64,000 nt of DNA from Agromyces salentinus (lineage in GTDB: Bacteria; Actinomycetota; Actinomycetes; Actinomycetales; Microbacteriaceae): assembly GCF_009749395.1 (NCBI RefSeq), contig NZ_WBIR01000001.1, positions 1-64,000 of the forward strand. Reading direction: 5' to 3'. The position numbers and the translations under genes are program-made. The notes under the pieces are model-generated. The model was not told the origin of the DNA, made no database searches, and saw only the letters and a program-made list of their open reading frames with translations. This document shows, one piece after another, positions 44,127-54,784 of this stretch; within the stretch, counting starts at the first letter, position 1, and every line of letters begins with the position of its first letter.

Positions 44127-45721
44127 CCCAGCAGCTCGTAGGCGGGCAGGGTGAGGAAGTCGACGTAGTCGCCCGAGAGGCAGAGCTCGGCGACGAGGGT
44201 CGCGGCGGGCTCGTAGTACGACGCGAACCGTTCGGGGGCGACATCCGCCCGCAGCGCCTCGACCTCCTCGGCGAGCACCGCGCGCACGAGCTCGGGGGTC
44301 ATCGTGCGGCCGGTGTCGGCGAGCACCACCCGGTGCCGCAGGTGCTGCCAGACCTGCGAGCGCGAGATCTCCGCGGTCGCGGCGTCCTCCATGAGGTTGT
44401 GGAGCGCCACCGCGCCGTTTCCCGAGAGCCAGACCGCCGTGTAGGCCACGGCGACGGAGAGGTTGGTGCGCAGGCCCGCCTGGGTGACCTCGCCGCCGGC
44501 GGACGCGACGTCGAGCAGCTGCGCCGGGGCGACCTCGACCTCCGGCCGCTGCCGGTCGATCTGGTTGGGTCGGTCGCCGAGCACCTCGTCGAAGACCTCC
44601 CGACACAACGGAACGAGGTCGGGATGCGCCACCCAGGAGCCGTCGAATCCATCGGCCGCCTCGCGGGTCTTGTCGGCGCGCACCTTCTCGAAGGCCGCCG
44701 CGGTGGCGTCGGGGTCGGCCCGGTTCGGCACGAACGCGGCCATGCCGCCCATGGCCACGGCGCCACGGCGGTGGCAGGTCTTCACGAGGAGCTCGGTGTA
44801 GGCGCGCATGAACGGGGCCGTCATCGACACGCTCGCGCGATCGGGGACGATGAACTCGGGTCCGGCGTCGCGGAACACCTTGATCATGCTGAACAGGTAG
44901 TCCCAGCGGCCGGCGTTCAGGCCCGACGCGTGCTCGCGGAGCTCGAAGAGGATCTCGTCCATCTCGAATGCGGCGGGGACGGTCTCGATGAGCACCGTCG
45001 CACGGATGCTGCCCCGTGGGATGCCGAGCGCCTGCTCGGCGAATTCGAAGACGTCGTTCCAGAGCCGTGCCTCGAGATGGCTCTCGAGCTTCGGCAGGTA
45101 GTAGTACGGGCCGTCGCCGTTCTCGATGAGCTGCGCGGCGGTGTGGAAGACGTGCAACCCGAAGTCGACGAGCGAGCCCGAGCCGCGTGCGCCGTCGACG
45201 AGCACGTGCCGCTCCGGGAGGTGCCAGCCGCGCGGACGCGTGACGACCGTCGGGCGCCGGAGGTCGTCCCGGAGCGCGTAGCCCCTTCCCTCCGGCGAGG
45301 TGAAGGCGAGCGTGCCTCGAGCGGCCTCGCGGAGGTTCAGGATGCTGCCGACGACGTTGCCCCACGTCGGGCTGGACGCGTCCTCGAGGTCGGCGAGCCA
45401 GACGCGCGCTCCCGAGTTCAGGGCATTGATCGCCATCTTGGCCGGCGATGCGGGGCCGGTGATCTCGACGCGACGATCGAGGAGCGCCGGCGGTGGGGGT
45501 GGCACCTGCCACTCCCCTTCGCGCACCTCCAGGGTCTCGGGAAGGAAGTCCAGGCGCTCGCCGCCGGCGACGCGCTCACGACGGGCCGCCCTCCCGGCGA
45601 GCAGCTCACGGCGCCTCGGATCGAAGCGGCGATGCAATTGCTCGACGAAGGCGAGCGCGTCGGCGGTGAGGATCTCCTCGGCGCCCGCGACCTCGGTGGC
45701 AGCGCTGATCTCGATGGTCAT
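44123..45721 (-). CDS. aceB: Malate synthase A
   Basis: 532 aa, isoform A length. ADLEDASSPTWGN holds a metal-binding acid pair; RGWHLPERHV carries the catalytic-region arginine and ATVLIETVPAAFEMDEILFEL the second metal site; the C-terminus has TAVWLSGNGAVALHNLMEDAATAEISR with the catalytic aspartate. It condenses glyoxylate with acetyl-CoA to malate. As first gene of the purine operon it drains glyoxylate from ureidoglycolate rather than serving the glyoxylate shunt; no isocitrate lyase is nearby. The ATG at 45721 was chosen over 45769 because the upstream codons look non-coding. Confidence 0.95.
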   Translation of the reverse strand: MTIEISAATEVAGAEEILTADALAFVEQLHRRFDPRRRELLAGRAARRERVAGGERLDFLPETLEVREGEWQVPPPPPALLDRRVEITGPASPAKMAINALNSGARVWLADLEDASSPTWGNVVGSILNLREAARGTLAFTSPEGRGYALRDDLRRPTVVTRPRGWHLPERHVLVDGARGSGSLVDFGLHVFHTAAQLIENGDGPYYYLPKLESHLEARLWNDVFEFAEQALGIPRGSIRATVLIETVPAAFEMDEILFELREHASGLNAGRWDYLFSMIKVFRDAGPEFIVPDRASVSMTAPFMRAYTELLVKTCHRRGAVAMGGMAAFVPNRADPDATAAAFEKVRADKTREAADGFDGSWVAHPDLVPLCREVFDEVLGDRPNQIDRQRPEVEVAPAQLLDVASAGGEVTQAGLRTNLSVAVAYTAVWLSGNGAVALHNLMEDAATAEISRSQVWQHLRHRVVLADTGRTMTPELVRAVLAEEVEALRADVAPERFASYYEPAATLVAELCLSGDYVDFLTLPAYELLG

Positions 45722-45741
45722 GCGGGTTGCCGCTCCCTTCC

Positions 45742-45785
45742 GGGGTTCTGCTCCACACGTTCTGCTCATCTTCGCGCAGAACCCC
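45742..45785. promoter_or_regulatory. Inverted repeat between divergent purine operons
   Basis: GGGGTTCTGC (45742-45751) is exactly complementary to GCAGAACCCC (45776-45785), with a third GTTCTGC half-site between them near 45759. The 128-bp region separates aceB-uox from xdhABC. A shared regulator of both units is likely, though no regulator gene is adjacent. Confidence 0.6.
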
Positions 45786-45821
45786 TCGCGGCGTAACCGG
45801 AATATGAGGAACGGTGCGGCG

Positions 45822-45827
45822 TAGACT
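45822..45827 (+). promoter_or_regulatory. -10 box of xdhA
   Basis: TAGACT, 23 bp before the xdhA ATG; the short leader holds a GAGGAG Shine-Dalgarno. Same hexamer as the SRP RNA promoter. -35 not clear. Confidence 0.45.
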
Positions 45828-45849
45828 CCCGGGAACGAGGAGTTCGGCC

Positions 45850-47333
45850 ATGGAGCGCATCGACGTGACGGTCAACGGGGCACCGCGCCCGTTGTATGGC
45901 GTCAGCGCGCACACCACGGCGCTCGACTGGCTGCGCGACACCGGCCTGACGGGCGGCAAGGAAGGCTGCGCCGAGGGCGAGTGCGGTGCGTGCGCGATGC
46001 TGCTCGCGACATCCGACGGTGAGGGCGGCACCACGTGGACCGCGGTGAACGCGTGCCTCGTGCCCGCGGCGGCGCTCGACGGCCAGGAGGTCGTGACGGC
46101 CGAGGGGCTCGGTTCCCCCGGGGCGATGCACCCCGTGCAGGCGGGACTCGCCGAGGCCGGCGGCTCCCAGTGCGGCTACTGCACGCCGGGCTTCGCGTGC
46201 AGCATGGCGGCCGAGTTCTACCGCGCCGACCGCGTCCGCGATGACGCGGTGCCGGAGGGCTCGTCCGATGGAGCGGGCGATCCGGATGCCTCGCCCGCCG
46301 ACCACGGCCCCAACGGGTTCCACCTGCACGCGCTGAGCGGAAATCTCTGCAGGTGCACGGGATACCGGCCGATCCGGGATGCCGCCTACGCCCTCGGCCA
46401 CCCCGATCAGGGCGACCCGCTCGCCGAACGGCGGAGCCGGCCTGCACCAGAGCCTCGATCGACCCGACTCGAGGTCGACGGCCATCGGTTCCTGCGTCCC
46501 TCGTCGCTCGATGATGCGCTCCGGCTGCTGCGCGAGGAGCCCGATGCGGCCGTCGTCGCCGGCTCGACCGACTGGGGCGTCGAGGTGAACCTGCGCGGGC
46601 GGCGGGCACCGCTCACGGTGGCGATCGAGCACCTTCCCGAACTCCGCACGGTGGCCTTCGGCGACGACGCGGTCGAGATCGGCGCGGCGCTGCCGCTCTC
46701 CGAGGTCGAGCGCAGGCTCGACGGCCGGGTGCCGCTCCTCGCCGCCCTGTTCCCGCAGTTCGCCTCGCCCCTCATCCGCAATCGCGCCACCATCGGCGGC
46801 AATCTCGGCACGGCCTCCCCCATCGGCGACGCCGCGCCTGCGCTGCTCGCCCTCGGGGCGAGCGTCGTGCTGGTCTCCGCCGACGGGGAGCGCGAGGTCG
46901 ATCTCGCGGACTTCTTCACCGGCTACCGGCAGACGCTTCGGCGACCCGACGAACTGGTGCGCGCCGTGCGCATCCCCCTGCCGCTCGCGCGGCTCGCCGC
47001 GTTCCACAAGGTCGCCAAGCGCCGCTTCGACGACATCGCGAGCGTCGCCGTCGGCTTCGCCCTCGATCTCGACGCCGACGGCCACGTCGCGTCCGCCCGC
47101 ATCGGGCTCGGCGGCGTCGCCGCCACCCCGCTCCGAGCGCGCTCGACCGAGGCCTCGTTGGAGGGGCGGCCGTGGAGCCTCGAGACCGTCCGCGAGGCGG
47201 CATCCGTGCTCGCCTCGGAAGGCACGCCGATCTCCGACCACCGGGCGAGCGCCGAGTACCGCTCCCTCATGCTCGGCACGTCGCTCGTGAAGCTCTTCCA
47301 CGGGCACCCGCGCACCGCCGAGGAGGTCCCGGC

Positions 47334-47337
<4 letters not shown>
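45850..47337 (+). CDS. xdhA: Xanthine dehydrogenase small subunit (2Fe-2S and FAD domains)
   Basis: 495 aa. Plant-type 2Fe-2S domain with C40, C45, C48 and C70-region cysteine, then the second cluster domain with CGYCTPGF and NLCRCTGYRPI. The FAD-binding domain (about 205-380, with VVAGSTDWGVEV and NRATIGGNLGTASPIGDAAPALLALGA) and a CO-dehydrogenase C-terminal domain follow. Electrons from the molybdenum site go through both clusters to FAD and NAD. ATGA overlap with xdhB. Confidence 0.95.
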
Positions 47338-49724
<2,387 letters not shown>

Positions 49725-49740
49725 GCGACGGGGTCGGGCC

Positions 49741-50652
49741 ATGGACTGGTTGGAGGCGGCGCAGCAATTCCGTGCGGCACGGACGCCGTCGGTCATCGTC
49801 ACCCTCGCGACGGTGCGCGGCCATGCCCCGCGCAATGGCGGGGCCAAGATGGTGGTCTCGGACGGAGCCGTCTTCGGCACGATCGGCGGCGGCAACCTCG
49901 AGGCCACGGCCGTCGCCCGAGCGAGGGACCTGCTCAGCGGTGGCGGCGCCGAGCCAGAGCTGATGACGCTCACGCTGAGCGATCGGGTCACGACCGAGTA
50001 CGGCGTCCAATGCTGCGGCGGCGAGGTCACCATCCTGCTCGAGCCCGTGCGGCCCCTCCCCGTGGTCGCCGTCTTCGGCGTCGGGCACGTCGGGCTCGAG
50101 CTCGCGCGGATCCTCAGCCGGCAGCAGGTCGAGCTCCACCTCGTGGACTCCCGCGCCGAGATGCTCGCACCGGAGCGGATCGGGATGCCGGGGGTCAGCG
50201 GTCCGCTCGCGGACACCGTCGGCACCGTGCACCTCCACGGCCTGCCCGTGCCGGAGTCGGCGCTCGGGCTGCTTCCCCTCGGCGCCCACGTGCTCGTCAT
50301 GACGCACGATCACGTCGAGGACCTCGCGATCGTCGAGGCGGCGCTCGTCACCGAGGGCCTCGCCTCGATCGGCCTGATCGGGTCGACGTCGAAGTGGGCG
50401 CGCTTCCGGGCGCGGCTCCGCGAGGCCGGCCACGATGAGGCCGTGCTCGCTCGCGTCGAGACGCCCATCGGCATCGCGGGCATCCGGTCCAAGGACCCGG
50501 CCGCGATCGCGGTGAGCGTCGCGGCGCGCGTGCTCCAGCAGGCCGAGGAGCAGGCGGTCACGCGTGCTCGTGCCGAGCATGGGAGCGCGGAGCGCGACGT
50601 GGCCGCTCCGACGGCCGCATCCGATCGGGCACAGGCCAGGACCGCTCAGTAG
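49741..50652 (+). CDS. xdhC: XdhC molybdenum-cofactor insertion chaperone
   Basis: 303 aa. N-terminal XdhC/CoxI domain with the family LATVRGHAPRNGGAKMVV and GTIGGGNLEA motifs and QCCGGEVTILLEP (Moco-binding cysteine region near 93). The C-terminal Rossmann-like domain (VAVFGVGHVGLELARIL) binds a nucleotide. XdhC sulfurates and delivers Moco to XdhB. 16 bp after xdhB. The 3' end overlaps the convergent guanine deaminase gene by 7 bp. Confidence 0.94.
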   Translation: MDWLEAAQQFRAARTPSVIVTLATVRGHAPRNGGAKMVVSDGAVFGTIGGGNLEATAVARARDLLSGGGAEPELMTLTLSDRVTTEYGVQCCGGEVTILLEPVRPLPVVAVFGVGHVGLELARILSRQQVELHLVDSRAEMLAPERIGMPGVSGPLADTVGTVHLHGLPVPESALGLLPLGAHVLVMTHDHVEDLAIVEAALVTEGLASIGLIGSTSKWARFRARLREAGHDEAVLARVETPIGIAGIRSKDPAAIAVSVAARVLQQAEEQAVTRARAEHGSAERDVAAPTAASDRAQARTAQ

Positions 50653-51191
50653 TCGATGCGCGTCGCGTTCTGCTTCCACGCCGTGAACGGGGCGACCGCC
50701 CGTTCGTGGCCGAGGTCGATGCGCTCGACCGGCATCGTCCGGCGATCCGCCTCAGCGCCGTCGAAGTACCGGTAGAAGACCGCGTCGTCGAACCCCGCGT
50801 CGGCGGCGTCATCACGGTCCGCGGCGAAGGAGACCCGCTCGATGCGCGCCCACAACGATGCGGCGAGGCACATCGGGCACGGTTCGCAGCTCGAGTAGAG
50901 CGCCGCCCCGGTCAGGTCGAAGGTGCCGAGGCCCTGGCATGCGGCTCGGATCGCGGTGATCTCGGCATGGGCCGTCGGGTCCAGGTTCGCGGTGACGCGA
51001 TTGACGCCCTCGAAGATCCGTCCGTCCGCCGAGACGACGATCGCGCCGAACGGTCCGCCGCCGTGCTCCACGTTCGCCGTGGCGAGATCGACGGCGCGGG
51101 CGAGGTATCCCGTCGCCGGTCCGACGGCGCCCGCGCCGGAGACGAAGCCGGTACCGGAACCGGACTGGAGCGAGTCGTCGAACGAATCCAT
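50646..51191 (-). CDS. guaD: Guanine deaminase, cytidine-deaminase fold
   Basis: 181 aa. Zinc motif [11 protein letters not shown] and [16 protein letters not shown] (PCxxC) of the CDA superfamily, with the C-terminal Tyr/Trp part [14 protein letters not shown] typical of GuaD-like proteins. Converts guanine to xanthine, the XDH substrate. The ATG at 51191 has GGGGAGG 6 nt upstream; the longer frame beyond lacks coding bias. A TAGCAT -10 box (51215-51220) fits its transcription. tRNA adenosine deaminase TadA is the alternative, but the neighbourhood favours guanine deaminase. Confidence 0.85.
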   Translation of the reverse strand: MDSFDDSLQSGSGTGFVSGAGAVGPATGYLARAVDLATANVEHGGGPFGAIVVSADGRIFEGVNRVTANLDPTAHAEITAIRAACQGLGTFDLTGAALYSSCEPCPMCLAASLWARIERVSFAADRDDAADAGFDDAVFYRYFDGAEADRRTMPVERIDLGHERAVAPFTAWKQNATRIDY

Positions 51192-51214
51192 GGTGGCCTC
51201 CCCTGCCGGGGTCA

Positions 51215-51220
51215 ATGCTA
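51215..51220 (-). promoter_or_regulatory. -10 box of guanine deaminase
   Basis: TAGCAT on the minus strand, 24 bp before the ATG; the predicted short leader contains GGGGAGG. Confidence 0.45.
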
Positions 51221-51321
51221 GGGGTCGGGCCCGTTCGCCGTCGTCTGGTCGGCGGCTCGTCGGCGGCTGCTCGCCCGGCCGGCCGCGTTCGGGTCGCATC
51301 ACCGCCCCCATCGCGCGGTGT

Positions 51322-51327
51322 TAGCGT
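51322..51327 (+). promoter_or_regulatory. -10 box of moaA
   Basis: TAGCGT about 25 bp before the moaA ATG, leaving a short leader with GGGGG as Shine-Dalgarno. Confidence 0.4.
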
Positions 51328-51352
51328 AGACGCCACGAACAGGGGGTGGGGC

Positions 51353-52465
51353 ATGGCGCGCACGGACGTCTCGCTCACGCCCGCCCGTTCGGCGGGCTCG
51401 CCGGCCGCGGGCATCCGTCGCCTGTCGGCCACCGGGCGTCTGCCGGACCGGCGCGACCGGCCGCTTCGCGACCTGCGCATCTCGGTGACCGACCGGTGCA
51501 ACTTCCGCTGCGTGTACTGCATGCCGAAGGAGGTCTTCGGCCGCGACTACGCCTTCCTCGACCGGGACGAACTGCTGAGCTTCGAGGAGATCACGCGCAT
51601 CGCCCGGGTGGCGGCGGCGCACGGCGTCGAGAAGCTCCGGCTCACGGGCGGCGAGCCCCTGTTGCGTCGCGGCCTCGAGGAGCTCGTCTCGCGCCTCGCC
51701 GAGCTGCGCACGCCCGACGGGCGACCGCTCGAGATCGCCCTCACGACGAACGGCTCAGCGCTCGCGATGAAGGCGGCCTCCCTCAAGGCTGCGGGACTCA
51801 CTCGCGTCACCGTGTCGCTCGACTCGCTCGACGACGCGCTCTTCCAGACGATGAACGACGTGCGGTTCCCGGTCGGCCGAGTGCTCGACGGCATCCAGGC
51901 GGCGCATGACGCCGGCCTCGGCCCCGTCAAGGTGAACATGGTGGTCAAGCGCGGCCTCAACGACCACGAGATCCTGCCGATGGCCGAGTACTTCAAGGGT
52001 ACGCCGTTCACGCTGCGCTTCATCGAGTACATGGATGTCGGAACCTCCAACGGCTGGGAGCTCGGCGAGGTCATGCCCTCCGCCGAGATCGTCGCGCGCA
52101 TCGGCGAGCGCATGCCACTCGAACCGGTCGGCGCGACCGCACCGGGCGAGACCGCCGCGCGCTGGCGCTACGCCGACGGCGAGGGCGAGATCGGCGTCAT
52201 CTCGAGCGTGACGCAGGCGTTCTGCGGCACCTGCAATCGCGCCCGCATCTCGACCGAGGGGCGGCTGTTCACGTGCCTGTTCGCCTCCGAGGGGCACGAC
52301 CTGCGCGCGCTCCTGCGGGGCGGCATCGACGATGACGGGCTCTCCGACGCGATGGGCGCGATCTGGGGCGCACGCGACGACCGGTACTCCGAGGTGCGCG
52401 CGACGCTCACGCCCGAGCTGCGCGCGGCGCGGCCCAAGATCGAGATGAGCTACATCGGCGGATGA
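51353..52465 (+). CDS. moaA: GTP 3',8-cyclase MoaA
   Basis: 370 aa. Radical SAM cluster cysteines C49, C53 and C56 (CNFRCVYC), SAM motif [10 protein letters not shown], and the C-terminal cluster [18 protein letters not shown] that binds GTP. It ends in the conserved Gly-Gly needed for activity (SYIGG). First step of molybdenum-cofactor synthesis; the product serves XDH encoded upstream. Residues 1-30 are a poorly conserved extension. MoaC, the partner, is not in the window. Confidence 0.96.
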   Translation: MARTDVSLTPARSAGSPAAGIRRLSATGRLPDRRDRPLRDLRISVTDRCNFRCVYCMPKEVFGRDYAFLDRDELLSFEEITRIARVAAAHGVEKLRLTGGEPLLRRGLEELVSRLAELRTPDGRPLEIALTTNGSALAMKAASLKAAGLTRVTVSLDSLDDALFQTMNDVRFPVGRVLDGIQAAHDAGLGPVKVNMVVKRGLNDHEILPMAEYFKGTPFTLRFIEYMDVGTSNGWELGEVMPSAEIVARIGERMPLEPVGATAPGETAARWRYADGEGEIGVISSVTQAFCGTCNRARISTEGRLFTCLFASEGHDLRALLRGGIDDDGLSDAMGAIWGARDDRYSEVRATLTPELRAARPKIEMSYIGG

Positions 52466-52508
52466 CGCGCGCGGCGCGCCCCCTTGCGACCCGCGGAAGG
52501 GCGCTGAC

Positions 52509-53117
52509 CTACGGGGCGGGCGGGTGCACGCGGCGCATCTCGGCGGCCAGCGCCGGGTTCTGCTCGTCGAGGTGCGAGATCACGTTCGCCGCGACATCCG
52601 CCGCCTTGTTCTGGCTGAGCTTGGCCCGCGCCTCGAAGCGGTCGACGCGCATGCGCAGTCCGACGGTGCCCTTCGCGACACGTCGGGTGCCGGTCTCGTC
52701 CTGGTCGAGATGGCGCCCGCCCGGGTGATGCTGCTCGAAGTGGTCGGTGAGGCGGCCGAGCATGGCGTAGTTCTCGTCGTCGCCCAGGATCTCGGGGGTG
52801 CCGTACAGGTGCGCCGTCACGTGGTTCCACGTCGGGATGACCTCGCCCTCGGGGTACCAGCTGGGCGAGACGTAGTCGTGCGGGCCCTGCACGATCACGA
52901 GGACCTCGTGCGAGCCGAGCTCGTGCGCGACCTCGTCCGGGCGCCCGAAGTGGCTGATGATCGTGATGCCGTCCGCCTCCTCGTCGAGGATCACCGGGTA
53001 GTGCGAGGCCACCAGTCCCGTGCTCGCCGGCGAGACGAACGTCGCCCACGCGTTGCCGCGGATGAGCCGCTTCACCTCGTCGGGATCGGTCATCAGGTAG
53101 TGCGGCGTGTGGCGCAT
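52509..53117 (-). CDS. FMN-binding negative regulator family protein (PaiB-like)
   Basis: 202 aa. The FMN-binding split-barrel of the PaiB/PAI2 group: N-terminal MRHTPHYLMTDPDEVKRLI, then NPWATFVS-like GNAWATFVSPASTGLVASHYPVIL, VIVQGPHDYVSPSWY and WNHVTAHLYG. Bacillus PaiB was described as a transcriptional regulator of protease genes, but flavin reductase or pyridoxamine-oxidase-like activity is equally plausible. No operon partner: moaA is convergent and moeB lies 67 bp upstream on the same strand. Confidence 0.88.
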   Translation of the reverse strand: MRHTPHYLMTDPDEVKRLIRGNAWATFVSPASTGLVASHYPVILDEEADGITIISHFGRPDEVAHELGSHEVLVIVQGPHDYVSPSWYPEGEVIPTWNHVTAHLYGTPEILGDDENYAMLGRLTDHFEQHHPGGRHLDQDETGTRRVAKGTVGLRMRVDRFEARAKLSQNKAADVAANVISHLDEQNPALAAEMRRVHPPAP

Positions 53118-53184
53118 GGGGCTGGTCCTCGTGGTCGGTGGGAAGGGTCGGAGGCCTGACGGCGTGGCCAGGACCGTCAGTGGG

Positions 53185-54441
53185 TCAGCGCTCGACGAGG
53201 TCGCCCGCGACGCTCGCGAAGCGGTCGATGCCGCCGACGAGGTAGACGACGTCGGGGTGTCCGCGTTCGAGGAGCAGGCGCGCGGCGCGGCGCGAGCGCA
53301 GGTCCTGCTCGCAGTAGACGACGAGCGGAGCGTCACCGGCCGCGGGCTCGGCTCCGGCGGCGAGGTCGCCGAGCGGCAGCAGCGAGCTGCCGGCGATGCG
53401 GCGCAGCGCGGCCTCGGCGGGCTCGCGAACGTCGAGCAGGCGCAGCGGTTCCCCGGCCCGGACGCGGGCGAGCACCTCGGCGGCGCTCACACCCCGGAGA
53501 GCGGATGCCGCGCCTGCGGCACCCGGCCCGCTCGCCCCGGATGCGGCATCCGTCGAGTCCGCCCCGTCGGTCGGCTGCGTCGCGGCCGTCGGGCCCGTGG
53601 GCGCCAGCCCGCAGAACAGCTCGTAGTCGATGAGCGAGGTGATCTCCGCGGCATCCGCGACGGCCTCGTAGGCGATCTCGCGCGTGCGCCCCGAGAGCGC
53701 GTCGACGGTGACGACCCGGCCGAGGAGCGGCTCCCCCACGCCGGTCACGACCTTGACGACCTCGGTCGTCATGAGGGCGCCGACGAGCGCGCAGATGCTC
53801 GGCAGCACGCCGCCCTGCTCGCACGAGAGCACCTCGTCGGGCGAGGGCGGGACCGGGAAGAGGTCTCGGTAGGTCGGCCCGAACGCCGGCCAGGAGAGCC
53901 CGACCTGTCCGTGGTAGCGCAGGATCGACCCCCAGACCAGCGGGATGCCGGCGAGCACGGCCGCGTCGTTCGCGAGGTACCGCGTCGGGAAGTTGTCGCT
54001 GCCGTCGACGAGCAGGTCGTAGTCGGCGAGGAGGTCCGCGATGTTCGCCGAGGTCAGCCGCTCGCGATGGCGGACGACCCGGCAGGCGGGGTCGATCGCC
54101 GCGACCGTGTCGGCGAGCGAGTCGACCTTCGGACGGCCGACGTCGGCGACGCCGTGACTCAGCTGCCGGTGCAGGTTGGACAGCTCGACGATGTCGTCGT
54201 CGACGACGCCGATGGTGCCGACGCCGCTGCCGGCGAGGGAGGGCACGAGCGCGCTGCCGAGGCCGCCCGCGCCGATGACGAGCACGCGCGCGGCCGCGAG
54301 CCGGCGCTGGGCGACTTCGCCGAAGCCCGGGAGCATGAGCTGCCGGCTGAAGCGCGACACCCGCTCGGCCGCGAGCGGCGGGCCCGGAGCCACGAGGGGG
54401 CCGGGCCGGGTCGACGTCGCCGAGCTCGTCACCGGATCCAT
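53185..54441 (-). CDS. moeB: MoeB-type adenylyltransferase with C-terminal rhodanese domain
   Basis: 418 aa. ThiF/E1-like domain (about 30-275) with the nucleotide-binding VIGAGGLGSALVPSLAGSG and NLHRQ motifs. An Ala/Gly/Thr/Asp linker (about 280-320) leads to a rhodanese domain (about 322-415) with active-site cysteine in YCEQDLRSRRAARLL. It adenylates the C-terminal Gly-Gly of MoaD and supplies sulfur as thiocarboxylate. Its target moaD is divergent, 90 bp away. It could also serve ThiS or CysO-type partners. Confidence 0.93.
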   Translation of the reverse strand: MDPVTSSATSTRPGPLVAPGPPLAAERVSRFSRQLMLPGFGEVAQRRLAAARVLVIGAGGLGSALVPSLAGSGVGTIGVVDDDIVELSNLHRQLSHGVADVGRPKVDSLADTVAAIDPACRVVRHRERLTSANIADLLADYDLLVDGSDNFPTRYLANDAAVLAGIPLVWGSILRYHGQVGLSWPAFGPTYRDLFPVPPSPDEVLSCEQGGVLPSICALVGALMTTEVVKVVTGVGEPLLGRVVTVDALSGRTREIAYEAVADAAEITSLIDYELFCGLAPTGPTAATQPTDGADSTDAASGASGPGAAGAASALRGVSAAEVLARVRAGEPLRLLDVREPAEAALRRIAGSSLLPLGDLAAGAEPAAGDAPLVVYCEQDLRSRRAARLLLERGHPDVVYLVGGIDRFASVAGDLVER

Positions 54442-54493
54442 GGAGCAATCCTCGCACGCAGGGCGAGGACGCCGGCCGTCCCGCAGTGTCCGC

Positions 54494-54517
54494 CCCGCGA
54501 GCGCCACCGCTCGCGGG
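54494..54517. promoter_or_regulatory. Inverted repeat in the moeB-moaD promoter region
   Basis: CCCGCGAGCG-CCAC-CGCTCGCGGG, 10-bp arms with a 4-nt spacer, one base upstream of the moaD -10 box. Could be a repressor site for one or both divergent genes, or an RNA hairpin of the moeB leader. Confidence 0.5.
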
Positions 54518-54518
54518 C

Positions 54519-54524
54519 TAGCAT
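54519..54524 (+). promoter_or_regulatory. -10 box of moaD, leaderless type
   Basis: TAGCAT seven bases before the moaD ATG, with no Shine-Dalgarno between. Confidence 0.5.
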
Positions 54525-54531
54525 CGAAGCC

Positions 54532-54780
54532 ATGACCGTCGTCACCGTCCGCTACTTCGCCGCCGCCGCCGAGGCCGCCGGACGCGAGGAGGAGCGCCTC
54601 GAACTCGACGGCGCCGCGACGGTCGGCGACCTGCGGCACGTGCTGGTCGAGCGCTACGGCGCGGCGATGGAGCGCGTGCTGCGATCGGGGTCGTTCCTCG
54701 TCGGGGGGCGGGTCGAACGCGACCCGGCGGCCGCGCTGTCCGACCGGGTCGACATCCTGCCGCCGTTCGCCGGCGGATAG
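54532..54780 (+). CDS. moaD: Molybdopterin synthase sulfur carrier subunit MoaD
   Basis: 82 aa, ubiquitin-like beta-grasp with the required C-terminal Gly-Gly (PPFAGG). Its thiocarboxylate, charged by MoeB, gives sulfur to cyclic pyranopterin. MoaE, the other half of the synthase, is not in the window. The gene ends 4 bp before the convergent alditol-oxidase-like gene. Confidence 0.95.
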   Translation: MTVVTVRYFAAAAEAAGREEERLELDGAATVGDLRHVLVERYGAAMERVLRSGSFLVGGRVERDPAAALSDRVDILPPFAGG

Positions 54781-54784
54781 CCGG

